64,000 nucleotides of DNA from contig JACONJ010000007.1 of the NCBI GenBank assembly GCA_014323785.1, forward strand, positions 1-64,000, in the 5' to 3' direction. The position numbers were made by a program, and so were the translations under genes. A model generated the notes under the pieces. The model was not told the DNA's origin, ran no database searches, and was given only the letters and a program-made list of their open reading frames with translations. This DNA comes from Paracoccaceae bacterium. Its GTDB lineage: Bacteria > Pseudomonadota > Alphaproteobacteria > Rhodobacterales > Rhodobacteraceae. Shown here in pieces: positions 47,922 through 57,837 of this stretch (its first letter is position 1; every line of letters begins with the position of its first letter).

Positions 47922-48530
47922 TCAGGATTTTTCTTGCCACAAGAGGTTGTGGACCGGCCTGAACGAACGCCTATGGACAGGGGTAACACCCAAATCCCGC
48001 AGGGCCACCAGATGCTCAGGGGTGCCATAACCCGCGTTCCGTTCCCAGCCATAGCCCGGATTTTGTTGCGCCAGGGCCACCATAACGCGGTCCCGTGCCA
48101 CCTTTGCCACGATCGAGGCCGCCGCAATCGAAAGCGACCGCGCGTCGCCCTTTACCAGGGCCGTTGCCGCGCAGGGCAGGCCAATCGGTACGGCGTTGCC
48201 ATCAATCAGCGCATGGTGCGGCACCCGCGGCAGCCCCTCTACCGCCCGCCGCATCGCCAGAAGTGCGGCCGCACGGATGTTCATCCGGTCAATCTCTTCT
48301 ACGCTGGCCCATCCAATCGCCAGGTCGGCAACCTTGTGAAGGTCTGCAAACACGGCTTCCCGTCGGGCAGGCGGCAAGGTTTTAGAGTCGTTTATGCCCT
48401 TGGGCAGGCGGCGCGGGTCAAGGATGACAGCGGCAGCGGTGACTGGCCCGGCCAAGGGCCCGCGGCCTGCCTCATCCACCCCGGCTACCAGGCCACCTGC
48501 CTGTTTCTCGTGCGTAAAATCCGGTGTCAT
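47922..48530 (-). CDS. rnhB: Ribonuclease HII
   Basis: A 202-residue enzyme with the catalytic motif GVDEAGRGPLAGPVTAAAVI (Asp, Glu), INDSKTLPPARRE, and SIAAASIVAKVARDRVM with later catalytic residues. It cleaves RNA in RNA-DNA hybrids and single ribonucleotides. The start is uncertain: ATG 48530 (MTPDFTHEKQ) is used, and TTG 48554 would add eight residues. Upstream of ccrM on the same strand, a common pairing in Rhodobacterales. Confidence 0.94.
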   Translation of the reverse strand: MTPDFTHEKQAGGLVAGVDEAGRGPLAGPVTAAAVILDPRRLPKGINDSKTLPPARREAVFADLHKVADLAIGWASVEEIDRMNIRAAALLAMRRAVEGLPRVPHHALIDGNAVPIGLPCAATALVKGDARSLSIAAASIVAKVARDRVMVALAQQNPGYGWERNAGYGTPEHLVALRDLGVTPVHRRSFRPVHNLLWQEKS

Positions 48531-48546
48531 GCCGCCAGAAACCACG

Positions 48547-48600
48547 TCAGGCAAGGATCAGGCAAGGATAAGGATCAGGCAAGGATTGGGCAAGGTTCGG
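48547..48600. repeat. Short 11-bp tandem repeats upstream of rnhB
   Basis: Three exact copies of TCAGGCAAGGA (48547-48557, 48558-48568, 48575-48585), then degenerate copies (TTGGGCAAGGT and beyond). They lie in the 130-base gap between rnhB and the flavoprotein gene. Confidence 0.85.
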
Positions 48601-48659
48601 CAAGCCACCCCGCCCCACGCCACTTGAACACGGGCTGGCCGGGCAAATGGCGCGATGGG

Positions 48660-49907
48660 TCAGCCCCGTGGACCAGCGGGATGAATTTCATCGGGTTCCG
48701 GGGTCAGCCCGTAGTGCGCACCCAGATGCCACACATGGGGCGGCACCATGTTCTTCATCTTTGCCTTATGTGCGCGGCGCAGATGCAGGATCGTCTCGAT
48801 GGCTTTCATCTCGACCCGGGCGCGGGCAAACTCCAGTCCCCGGGGCCCGAACCGCGGCTGCAGAAACGACACGACGGACCGCGCCCAGTCGGGCATGGAT
48901 CGCAGGGGCAGGCCACCCGCCGCGCGTTCGGTATTGGCCAGAAACCCCTTGACGGCACTGGCACGCCTGCCCTTGTCTGTCAGGGGCCGTGTCCGGATCC
49001 GGTTGCCCAGCATGTTCAGCATCTCTGCCCCGCGCACGTTGCGGATGATCACCCACTGGTCCCCGTCCCCGCCCATATAACCGATGGTAATGTCCGCCAG
49101 CCGGTTTGTGTAATCCACGCAGGTCTTGCAGGTCATCGGAAAGAAATCGGGTGGCAGTCTTGAAATGGGCAGCTTCAGAAAGGGTACTAGGCGGGTTGGG
49201 CGGCCATCATCAAACCGCAGTTCCACCCGGTAATCGGCGCGGAACTCCAGATAGCTGATGGCTTCGGGCTTTTTGTCCAGAAGTGCCAGGAATTGATGGA
49301 AATTTCCTGTGGTCGTATTGTCAGAACAGGGCGTGCCGATCACGTAGATCCGCTCAAACCCCAATTCAGCTTCCAGCGTGCGAAGCGCGTACACCTGACA
49401 GGGCACACCGATGACCGCAATCCGCCTGTGCCCGGCCTGTGCCGCCGGTTCCAGTGCCGCCAGAGTAGGGCCAAAGCCCATGCGCATGCCGCGACACTCC
49501 TTCATCCGGTCCGCCGCGGTAACGATGACCGGGCGCGGCTTCCAGCGATCCCTGGGGTCTGGCGCGACTGTCAGAACCGCATCAATCGCCCCCCGGCGCA
49601 GCAATTCCGCGGCCAGCGCGGTCGTCAGCCCGGTCCATTGCGCCCCATCCGCGGCGGGGACAAGCCGGGCGCGCAGCATCTTTTGCACAACCCCGAAAAA
49701 GCCCTCATCCCCCCGGTCGGGCCGGGCAACCTGGCCATGGGCCACCCATTCGCGCGTCTCATAGTCGGGCTGAATGAATTGGCAGGCCCGGCCACAGGCC
49801 CGGCCATCGCCAAGCCGGCTGACCCCGCAATCGGTACACAGGCCCGGGCGCACCGCACCCGTGATCACCGGTGCCAGAATGCCATCAGGGGAAATGTCTT
49901 GCGGCAT
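48660..49907 (-). CDS. FrhB/BciB-like iron-sulfur flavoprotein (coenzyme F420 hydrogenase beta subunit family)
   Basis: A 415-residue protein of the FrhB N- and C-terminal domain family: N-terminal cysteines C24, C27, C38, C42 (LCTDCGVSR, ACGRACQF), GFGPTLAALEPAAQAGHRRI, IGVPCQVYALRTLE, IGTPCSDNTTTGNFHQF and a second cluster TCKTCVDYTNRLADITIGYM near 275. Relatives include F420-reducing hydrogenase beta subunits, BciB 8-vinyl reductases and plant HCAR. No other photosynthesis gene is in this window, so chlorophyll chemistry cannot be claimed. It likely uses flavin and Fe-S to reduce a substrate with electrons from ferredoxin. Confidence 0.88.
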   Translation of the reverse strand: MPQDISPDGILAPVITGAVRPGLCTDCGVSRLGDGRACGRACQFIQPDYETREWVAHGQVARPDRGDEGFFGVVQKMLRARLVPAADGAQWTGLTTALAAELLRRGAIDAVLTVAPDPRDRWKPRPVIVTAADRMKECRGMRMGFGPTLAALEPAAQAGHRRIAVIGVPCQVYALRTLEAELGFERIYVIGTPCSDNTTTGNFHQFLALLDKKPEAISYLEFRADYRVELRFDDGRPTRLVPFLKLPISRLPPDFFPMTCKTCVDYTNRLADITIGYMGGDGDQWVIIRNVRGAEMLNMLGNRIRTRPLTDKGRRASAVKGFLANTERAAGGLPLRSMPDWARSVVSFLQPRFGPRGLEFARARVEMKAIETILHLRRAHKAKMKNMVPPHVWHLGAHYGLTPEPDEIHPAGPRG

Positions 49908-50006
49908 GGGCCACAGTGTCGGCCCCCGGACGCGCCCTGTCAATCAGGGGGTATACCCGAATCCGCGCGTCTGTGCGGCCTGGTCACCGGGTGCGCTGCG
50001 CCAGCC

Positions 50007-50083
50007 TGGCGACCCCGGCAGGATTCGAACCTGCAACCTATCCCTTAGGAGGGGATTGCTCTATCCGGTTGAGCCACGGGGCC
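50007..50083 (-). tRNA. tRNA-Arg (anticodon CCU)
   Basis: On the minus strand a full cloverleaf: acceptor GGCCCCG pairs with CGGGGTC, discriminator G and an encoded CCA; anticodon stem ATCCC/GGGAT around loop CTCCTAA, giving anticodon CCU (reads AGG); T arm GCAGG-TTCGAAT-CCTGC. 77 bases including CCA. It lies between the flavoprotein gene and the divergent trpB. Confidence 0.95.
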
Positions 50084-50204
50084 ACATACCCCTTTTCGGG
50101 GAATTTCCGGGCGTGCGCAACCGCCGCCATTCCCTTGCCCTTGCCCGCCCGCAGCGGGCGCACTAGCCTTTGCACTTGGCGAAGAACCCGCAGGAGGACG
50201 CGCA

Positions 50205-51434
50205 ATGCCCGATGACATTCTGAACAGTTTCACGAACGGCCCGGACCAGGATGGCCGGTTTGGAACCTTTGGCGGGCGGTTCGTGTCGGAAACCCTGATG
50301 CCGCTGATCCTGGAGCTGGAGCGGCACTACAAACACGCCCGGACCGACCAGTGTTTCTGGGATGAAATGCACCACCTGTGGACCCATTATGTGGGCCGTC
50401 CCTCTCCGCTGTACTTCGCCGCGCGGCTAACCGAACGCTTGGGCGGGGCCAGAATATACATGAAGCGCGATGAGCTGAACCACACCGGTGCCCACAAGAT
50501 CAACAATGTCCTGGGCCAGATCATCCTGGCCCGCCGCATGGGCAAAACCCGCATTATCGCGGAAACTGGCGCGGGCCAGCATGGCGTTGCCACGGCCACG
50601 GTCTGCGCCAAATTCGGGCTGGACTGCGTGGTTTACATGGGCGCACATGATGTGCAGCGTCAGGCCCCGAACGTTTTTCGAATGAAACTTCTGGGGGCCA
50701 GGGTTGTCCCCGTCACCTCGGGCCGTGGCACGCTGAAGGATGCAATGAACGATGCGCTGCGCGACTGGGTCACCAATGTGCGCGACACCTTCTATTGCAT
50801 CGGTACGGTAGCAGGCCCGCACCCTTACCCCGCCATGGTCCGCGATTTTCAGGCGATCATCGGCAAGGAAACCAAAGAACAGATGATGGCGGCCGAGGGC
50901 CGTTTGCCCGACACGCTGATCGCGGCCATCGGCGGCGGGTCAAACGCGATGGGCCTGTTCTTTCCCTTTCTGGACGACAGTGAGGTGCAGATCATCGGGG
51001 TAGAGGCTGGCGGCAAGGGCGTGGACGCCGCGATGGCGCATTGTGCCTCAATTACCGGCGGGCGGCCCGGTGTGCTGCATGGCAACCGAACCTATCTGCT
51101 GCAGGATGCGGATGGCCAGATTCTCGAGGGCTTCTCGATATCGGCCGGTCTTGATTACCCCGGCATCGGGCCTGAACACGCCTGGCTGCACGAGGTCGAG
51201 CGCGCAACCTATGTGGCTGTTACCGATGCAGACGCGCTGCACGCCTTCCGCCTGTGCTGCGAAACTGAGGGCATCATCCCGGCACTGGAACCGTCCCATG
51301 CCCTGGCCCATGCGATGAAAATCGCCCCTGCACTGCCGCCGGAACATATCATCTGCATGAATATGTGCGGCCGGGGGGATAAGGACATCTTTACCGTCGC
51401 CCGCGCACTTGGCGTTGAGATGGAGGGCGGCTGA
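50205..51434 (+). CDS. trpB: Tryptophan synthase beta chain
   Basis: A 409-residue PLP enzyme that joins indole and serine. PLP lysine is Lys98 in [31 protein letters not shown] and the phosphate-binding GGGSNAMG loop are intact. CAGGAGGACGC is the ribosome site of ATG 50205. trpF is not adjacent on the left (a tRNA and flavoprotein are), and trpA lies 6.6 kb away on the opposite strand, with an RTX gene in between. Confidence 0.96.
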   Translation: MPDDILNSFTNGPDQDGRFGTFGGRFVSETLMPLILELERHYKHARTDQCFWDEMHHLWTHYVGRPSPLYFAARLTERLGGARIYMKRDELNHTGAHKINNVLGQIILARRMGKTRIIAETGAGQHGVATATVCAKFGLDCVVYMGAHDVQRQAPNVFRMKLLGARVVPVTSGRGTLKDAMNDALRDWVTNVRDTFYCIGTVAGPHPYPAMVRDFQAIIGKETKEQMMAAEGRLPDTLIAAIGGGSNAMGLFFPFLDDSEVQIIGVEAGGKGVDAAMAHCASITGGRPGVLHGNRTYLLQDADGQILEGFSISAGLDYPGIGPEHAWLHEVERATYVAVTDADALHAFRLCCETEGIIPALEPSHALAHAMKIAPALPPEHIICMNMCGRGDKDIFTVARALGVEMEGG

Positions 51435-51636
51435 GCTGCCCCCCCCTTATGTCTGCGCGGTGTGGTGTTCCGGAATGATTCGGCGATGGCCCTTTGCACG
51501 GCGGGTTTGAACAGGGGGTGCGCCCGTGCGGGGGTAAGGATTCGATTACTGGTGCCCTTGGCCCGGCTGTTAAAAAATGCTCTTGCACCCCTGCGGGTGC
51601 TGTTGACGTTGGCGGCAGCAGCGGCTACATCGCGCT

Positions 51637-51936
51637 ATGACCGCACCGGACCTGCACACCATCGCCCGCCAGCTTGCCGTATTGGAGGAGCGCATGAACA
51701 CCCATCAGGCAGACTACAAAACCGGCTGGGAGGCCATCCGCGCAAACATGGCCGACCTGAAAGCCGACATTGCCAAACGCGATGCCGACAGCCGCACAAA
51801 CATCGCCGACCTGAAAGCCGACATCGCCAAACGCGATGCCGAGGCCTCGCGGCGGGAGATGCGGCTTACCCTGACAGTGCTGGGTGCTGTCGGGCTGGCA
51901 ACGGCCATCCTCGGCTTTCTTATCCGCCTGTCCTGA
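51637..51936 (+). CDS. Small coiled-coil protein with C-terminal membrane helix
   Basis: A 99-residue protein: Asp/His-rich start, a coiled coil with an 18-residue tandem repeat (NMADLKADIAKRDADSR then NIADLKADIAKRDAEAS), and a final membrane helix (LTLTVLGAVGLATAILGFLI). This tail-anchored layout is typical of short phage-like or DUF1640-type proteins. No assigned function. The ~200 bases between it and trpB hold no other gene. Confidence 0.7.
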   Translation: MTAPDLHTIARQLAVLEERMNTHQADYKTGWEAIRANMADLKADIAKRDADSRTNIADLKADIAKRDAEASRREMRLTLTVLGAVGLATAILGFLIRLS

Positions 51937-52246
51937 AACATGTCTGATACGCGATGTTCTGTTGCGTCCCCGTGGCAAAAAACCTCTTGCCTTTGTGCCG
52001 CGGCCTGGTGTAAGGGTTTGTTTATGGTATTTGTGCTGACATACCCGCCCGCACATCCCCCCTGTTTGGGCGGCGGTGCGTATTTGTTACCGCACCCACA
52101 CAGGTGCCACAACGCCCGCGAAACCGCCCCCTGCGCCCCGTGTTGAAAAAAGTTTGCAAAAGTTTCGCCACCCCCCTTGAAAGAGCCGCACGGGTGGCCT
52201 ACGTCCCCCCCGCAACTACACATTGAACCAGAAAGGAACCTGACCG
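51937..52246 (+). promoter_or_regulatory. Leader region of the RTX gene
   Basis: About 310 bases without a gene. They include a GC-rich part and, near 52143-52165, an AAAAAAGTTTGCAAAAGTTT stretch. AAAGGAAC before ATG 52247 is the ribosome site of the RTX gene. No clear promoter could be assigned. Confidence 0.4.
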
Positions 52247-53487
52247 ATGGCACGTATTGAGATTCGCGGCTGGATCAACAACGACACCCTGACTGCACCG
52301 GCAGATGCTCCCGATGGCCAAGGGTACTGGCTGCGGGGCTTCAGTGGCAATGACATCCTGACCGGCGGTGCCGGCAATGACTGGCTGGATGGTGGTCCGG
52401 GGGATGACACGCTCAACGGCGGCGGCGGTGATGACAGGCTGGACGCCGGCTACGGTACGGATAGCCTAAATGGCGGTTCTGGCAACGACCTGCTGGGCTA
52501 CGGTGGTGACCTGCTGGATGGGGAACAGGACACGGTGGATGGTGGCACCGGCCGCGACACGGTGGACTATACCAATGTCCTGTATTTTGCGGTACATGTG
52601 GATTTGGCCGCTGATACCGACGGTACCGACGCTGTCCTGTACGACATCCTGCGGAATATCGAGGATGTCCAGGGCGGCGATCTGGACGACACGCTTGGCG
52701 GCGATGACGGCATGAACCGCCTGCATGGCGGTGCCGGTGCCGATATCATCGACGGCAGGGGCGGCAACGACGTGCTGGACGGTGGCAAAGGCAATGACAG
52801 CCTCACTGGCGGCGCGGGCAGCGATACCGCCAGCTACGCAGGGTCAGACGCTGGCGTGAATGTGAACCTGGGCAGTGGCACCGCCTCTGGCGGCCACGCG
52901 GCGGGCGATGTGCTGAACAGCATCGAGAATCTCGTGGGGTCGCGCCATGCTGACCGCCTGTTCGGCGACGATGGCGACAACCTAATGGACGGCGGCAGGG
53001 GCAATGACTGGCTGAGCGGCGGCGCGGGCAACGACACACTGGACGGTGGCACCGGCACCGATACCGCCAGCTATGCGGGTTCGGACGCAGGCGTGCGTGT
53101 GACAATTAATAAGGATGGGGATGGATGGAGCGGAGAGATATGGGACGCAGGCGGGCGTACAGAGTATAGCAGTGACACCTTGCGCAACATCGAGAACCTC
53201 ATCGGCTCGGTCCACGCCGACACCCTCACCGGCGATTCGGGTGATAACCTGCTGGACGGCGGCACGGGCAATGACTGGCTGAGCGGCGGCGCGGCGGGGG
53301 CCGACACGCTGCACGGTGGTGCGGGTAACGACACCGTGGCCAGTGGTGCGGGCAACGACACGCTGTACGGCGGTGCGGATAATGATTTACTGGATGGAGG
53401 TAGAGACAATGATCTGATCTGCTGGACGGTGGCACGGGCAACGACACGCTGCGCGGCGATACCGGCAACGACCGGCTCATTGGCGGC

Positions 53488-56400
53488 ATGGGCAACGACC
53501 GGCTCATTGGCGGCGCGGGGGCTGACACCCTGGACGGTGGCACCGGCACCGATACCGCCACTTACGCGGGTTCGGACGCAGGCGTGTATGTGAGTCTCTC
53601 TGATCTTGGCCTCTTTGGAAAGCTCGCAGGTAACGGGCATGCGCGTGGCGACACCTTGCGCAATATCGAAAACCTTATCGGCTCCAGCCACAAAGACAGC
53701 CTCGCTGGTGATGCCGCGGCCAACCTGCTCGATGGCGGCGCGGGCGATGATACGCTCATCGGCGGCGCGGGGGCGGATACGCTGATTGGCGGTGATGGCA
53801 CCGATACCGCCGACTACGCGGAATCAAGAGCGGTTGTGAATGTAAACCTGAGCACCGGCACTGGCATATTTCGTAGCCACGCGGCGGGCGATGTGCTGAA
53901 GGGTATCGAGAACGTGGTCGGTAGCCTAGGCAACGACACCCTCACCGGCGATTCCGGTGATAACATGCTGGACGGCTTCATCGGCAATGATGTGCTGGAC
54001 GGCGGCGCGGGGGCCGACACGCTGATTGGCGGCTACGGCACCGATACCGCCAGTTACGCAGGATCAAACGCGGGCGTGAATGTGAACCTGGGTACTGGTG
54101 CCGCATCCGGTGGGCACGCTTTGGGCGATGTGCTGAACAGCATTGAAAACGTGGTCGGCTCCGCCCACAACGACACGCTGACCGGCGATTCCGGTGATAA
54201 CATGCTGGAAGGCGGCGCGGGCAGCGATACCGCCAGCTATGCGGATTCGGACGCCGGCGTGAATGTGAACCTGGGCGATAGCACCGCCTCTGGTGGCCAC
54301 GCGGCGGGCGATGTGCTGAATAGCATCGAGAACCTCATAGGTTCCGCCCACGCCGACACCCTGGCCGGCGATGCCACGGCCAACCTGCTGGACGGCGGCG
54401 CGGGCAACGATACCGCCACCTACGCAAGATCAGACGCGGGCGTGAATGTCAACCTGGGCTTGGGCACCGGTGCTGGTGGCCACGCTTTGGGCGATGTGCT
54501 GCGCGGCATTGAGAACCTCATCGGCTCCGCCCACGCCGACACCCTCACCGGGGATACCACGGCCAACCTGCTGGACGGCGGCGCGGGCAATGACACGTTG
54601 CACGGCGGTGCGGGGGCCGACACGCTCACTGGCAGTACTGGCAGCGATACCGCCACCTACGCGGGCTCAGATGCGGGCGTGAATGTCAACTTGGGCCAGG
54701 GCACCGCCTCTGGTGGCCACGCGGCGGGCGATGTGTTGAGTGGCGTTGAGAACCTCATCGGCTCGAATCACGCCGACACCTTGGCTGGCGATGCCACGGC
54801 CAACATGCTGGACGGCGGCGCGGGTACCGATACCGCCATCTACGCAAGCTCAAATGCGGGCGTGAATGTAAACCTGGGCCGTGGCACCGCCTCTGGTGGT
54901 CATGCTTTGGGCGATGTGCTGCGCGGCATTGAGAACCTCATCGGCTCCGCCCACGCCGACACCCTGGCTGGCGATGCTACGGCCAACATGCTGGACGGCG
55001 GCGCGGGTAACGACACGCTTACCGGTGGCGCGGGCAACGACACGCTAAGGGGCGGTGCAGGGGCCGACACCCTGGACGGCGGCGCGGGCACCGATACCGC
55101 CGACTATGCGGGTTCGAATGCAGGCGTGCAGGTGTTTATCCACGGATTGGTATTTGGCTTTGAAGCGTATCCTTGGGGCGGGGATGCGCATGGCGATACC
55201 TTGCGCAACATCGAAAACCTTATCGGCTCTGGCCACAACGACATCCTCTCTGGGGATTTCAACAGCAACCATCTGGACGGCGGTGCGGGCAACGATACCC
55301 TCATCGGCTACAGCGGAGACGACACCTTGAACGGCTTCATCGGCAATGATGTGCTGAACGGCGGCGCGGGGTCTGACAGGCTTACCGGCGGCGACGGCAC
55401 CGATACCGCCACCTACAAACACTCCGACGCAGGCGTGAATGTGAACCTGGGCCTGGGCACCGCCTCCGGTGGCTTGGCGGCGGGCGATGTGCTGAACAGC
55501 ATCGAGAACGTGATCGGCGGTCAAGGCAACGACACGCTCACCGGCGATTCAGGTGATAACGTGCTGGACGGCGGCAACGGTGGTGACAACCTGACTGGCG
55601 GCGCGGGCAACGACACGCTAAGGGGCGGTGCGGGGGCGGATACGCTCACCGGCGGCGATGGCACCGATACCGCCACCTACAACAACTCCGACGCAGGCGT
55701 GAATGTGAACTTGGGCCGGGGCACCGCCTCCGGTGGCTTGGCGGCGGGCGATGTGCTGCGCGGCATCGAAAACCTCATCGGATCCGGCCACGCTGACAGC
55801 CTCACCGGGGATGTCACCGCCAACCTGCTGGACGGCGGCGCAGGCAATGATACGCTAAGGGGCAGTAAGCAGATTGACACGCTCATCGGCGGCACGGGCG
55901 ATGACGTTCTGGACGGCGGCAGGGCGGACGACACCCTGGACGGCGGTGCGGGTACGGATACCGCCACCTACGTACGTTCAAGAGAGGGCGTGAACGTTAG
56001 CCTGGGCACCGGCACTGGCAGCGGCGGGGATGCGCAGGGCGACACGCTGAAGGGCATCGAGAACCTTATCGGCTCGAACCACGCCGACACCCTGGCTGGC
56101 GATGTCGCGGCCAACCTGCTGGATGGCGGTGCGGGTGCGGATACGCTCATTGGCGGCACGGGCAACGATACGCTAAGGGGCGGCGCAGATGCCGACATTC
56201 TGGACGGCGGGGATGGCACGGATACGGCCAGTTACGCAGGTTCCGACGCGGGCGTGCATGTGAACCTGGGTGATGGTACTGGCACCGGTGGCCACGCACA
56301 GGGCGATGTGCTGCGCAATATCGAAAACCTCATCGGATCCGTCCACTCCGACGCCCTGCTTGGCAATTCCCGAGCCAATATGCTGGACGGCGGCACCGGG

Positions 56401-57837
56401 GCTGACACGCTGCAGGGCGGCGCGGGGGCCGATACGCTGATTGGTGGCGACGGCACGGATACCGCCAGCTATGCGGGTTCGGACACGGGCGTCACGGTGA
56501 ACCTGGGCACTGGCACCGCCTCTGGTGGCCATGCTTTGGGCGATATGCTGAACGGAATCGAGAACCTGACCGGCTCTGATCACGCCGACAGCCTGACCGG
56601 CGATGCCACGGCCAACCTGCTGGATGGCGGCACAGGCGACGACACACTCACTGGCGGAGCGGGTGCCGATACGCTGCAGGGCGGTGACGGCACCGATACC
56701 GCCAGCTATGCGGGTTCGGACACGGGCGTCACGGTGAACCTGGGCACTGGCACCGCCTCTGGTGGCCATGCTTTGGGCGATGTGCTCAGCAGCATCGAGA
56801 ACCTCATCGGCTCTGACCACGCCGACACCCTCACCGGGGATGACGGCAACAATCATCTGACCGGCGGCGCGGGCAACGATACGCTCACCGGCGGCGCGGG
56901 GGCCGACACGCTGGACGGCGGCATGGGCACCAACACAGCCAGTTACACGAACATATCCGCCGTCACGTCATGGTCAACGGAATCCGTTCCGTTTGGCGTG
57001 TGGGTGAGCCTTGCCACTGGCAAGGGTGGTCTTAACTTTGCCTCGGGCGATGTGCTGCACAACATTCAGAATCTGCTGGGGTCACAATACAGGGATGTGC
57101 TGACTGGCGATGCCGCGGCCAACCTGCTGGACGGCGGCGCGGGCAACGATACGCTAAGGGGCGGCGCAGATGCCGACATTCTGGACGGCGGGGATGGCAC
57201 GGATACGGCCAGTTACGCAGGTTCCGACGCGGGCGTGCATGTGAACCTGGGTGATGGTACTGGCACCGGTGGCCACGCACAGGGCGATGTGCTCAGCAGC
57301 ATCGAGAACCTGACCGGCTCCGATCACGCCGACTTCCTTGCCAGCGATGCCGTGGCCAGCCTGCTGGACGGGCGCGCGGGCGCGGACACGCTGCGCGGCG
57401 GTGGCGGGGCTGATACGCTCACCGGTGGTACGGGCGATGACCGGCTCAGGGGGCATCAGGGTGATGACCACCTGACTGGCGGCGCAGACCACGACCGGCT
57501 GGATGGCGGCACCGGGCACGACACGCTGGATGGCGGCGCAGGCCAGGATACCATCATCGGCAGGTCCGGGAATGATGTTCTGATTGGCGGCGCGGACCGG
57601 GATGTTTTCCTGTTCAAGGATAACTTCGGCACTGATGTCATCACAGACTTTGAGGATGGCCTTGATCGGATCATGATCAGTGCCGACGGGGTCAGGTTCA
57701 AAGACCTGTCCATCACCGGCACGGGCACGGATGTGGACCGGGCAGCGGTCGTCACCTGGGGAACGGAGGGCGACAGCATCACGCTGGAGGGCGTGGACCA
57801 TACGGCCCTGACGCGGGCGGATTTCATCTTCTGGTGA
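53488..57837 (+). CDS. RTX protein, downstream intact part (cassettes 4-19 and C-terminal secretion domain)
   Basis: From ATG 53488 (MGNDRLIGGAGADTLDGG) 1449 residues run without interruption to the end, including sixteen of the nineteen cassettes and the C-terminal FKDNFGTDVITDFEDGLDRI ... FIFW region. There is no ribosome site worth noting at 53488, which is an internal codon of the intended gene, so independent expression is doubtful. Nucleotide repeats inside it make assembly errors possible. Confidence 0.7.
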   Translation: MGNDRLIGGAGADTLDGGTGTDTATYAGSDAGVYVSLSDLGLFGKLAGNGHARGDTLRNIENLIGSSHKDSLAGDAAANLLDGGAGDDTLIGGAGADTLIGGDGTDTADYAESRAVVNVNLSTGTGIFRSHAAGDVLKGIENVVGSLGNDTLTGDSGDNMLDGFIGNDVLDGGAGADTLIGGYGTDTASYAGSNAGVNVNLGTGAASGGHALGDVLNSIENVVGSAHNDTLTGDSGDNMLEGGAGSDTASYADSDAGVNVNLGDSTASGGHAAGDVLNSIENLIGSAHADTLAGDATANLLDGGAGNDTATYARSDAGVNVNLGLGTGAGGHALGDVLRGIENLIGSAHADTLTGDTTANLLDGGAGNDTLHGGAGADTLTGSTGSDTATYAGSDAGVNVNLGQGTASGGHAAGDVLSGVENLIGSNHADTLAGDATANMLDGGAGTDTAIYASSNAGVNVNLGRGTASGGHALGDVLRGIENLIGSAHADTLAGDATANMLDGGAGNDTLTGGAGNDTLRGGAGADTLDGGAGTDTADYAGSNAGVQVFIHGLVFGFEAYPWGGDAHGDTLRNIENLIGSGHNDILSGDFNSNHLDGGAGNDTLIGYSGDDTLNGFIGNDVLNGGAGSDRLTGGDGTDTATYKHSDAGVNVNLGLGTASGGLAAGDVLNSIENVIGGQGNDTLTGDSGDNVLDGGNGGDNLTGGAGNDTLRGGAGADTLTGGDGTDTATYNNSDAGVNVNLGRGTASGGLAAGDVLRGIENLIGSGHADSLTGDVTANLLDGGAGNDTLRGSKQIDTLIGGTGDDVLDGGRADDTLDGGAGTDTATYVRSREGVNVSLGTGTGSGGDAQGDTLKGIENLIGSNHADTLAGDVAANLLDGGAGADTLIGGTGNDTLRGGADADILDGGDGTDTASYAGSDAGVHVNLGDGTGTGGHAQGDVLRNIENLIGSVHSDALLGNSRANMLDGGTGADTLQGGAGADTLIGGDGTDTASYAGSDTGVTVNLGTGTASGGHALGDMLNGIENLTGSDHADSLTGDATANLLDGGTGDDTLTGGAGADTLQGGDGTDTASYAGSDTGVTVNLGTGTASGGHALGDVLSSIENLIGSDHADTLTGDDGNNHLTGGAGNDTLTGGAGADTLDGGMGTNTASYTNISAVTSWSTESVPFGVWVSLATGKGGLNFASGDVLHNIQNLLGSQYRDVLTGDAAANLLDGGAGNDTLRGGADADILDGGDGTDTASYAGSDAGVHVNLGDGTGTGGHAQGDVLSSIENLTGSDHADFLASDAVASLLDGRAGADTLRGGGGADTLTGGTGDDRLRGHQGDDHLTGGADHDRLDGGTGHDTLDGGAGQDTIIGRSGNDVLIGGADRDVFLFKDNFGTDVITDFEDGLDRIMISADGVRFKDLSITGTGTDVDRAAVVTWGTEGDSITLEGVDHTALTRADFIFW
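56159..57293 (+). repeat. Perfect 154-bp direct repeat inside the RTX gene (copies 981 bp apart)
   Basis: Bases 56159-56312 and 57140-57293 are identical by eye. The offset is 327 codons, so the repeat is in frame. A second pair, 56458-56544 and 56695-56781 (87 bp, offset 237 bp = 79 codons), is also identical. Exact identity contrasts with the diverged remainder and suggests recent duplication or gene conversion. Confidence 0.85.

Larger units (their letters stand above)
52247..57837 (+). pseudogene. Giant RTX calcium-binding repeat protein, frameshifted by a 5-bp tandem duplication
   Basis: Intended product ~1861 residues, almost wholly Ca2+-binding nonapeptides (GGAGNDTLxGGxGxDxL) in 19 cassettes of ~55-85 residues, each with TASYAGSDAGVNVNLGxG, a short linker, GDVLxxIENLIGSxHADTL and GDxxANLLDGG. 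A C-terminal segment (DVFLFKDNFGTDVITDFEDG, ...TRADFIFW) resembles type I secretion RTX ends. After codon ~385 the first frame turns to nonsense and stops at 53593; the same repeat pattern resumes in another frame. GATCTGATCT at 53411-53420 is a tandem 5-bp duplication; removing one copy restores ...DNDLLDGGTGND. Probably a surface or secreted adhesin; no exporter genes are in the window. Confidence 0.85.

Noticed and set aside
52380-57560. Regular repeats considered as a CRISPR array
   Set aside because: The repeats are coding, diverged and of codon-multiple period, without unique spacers.
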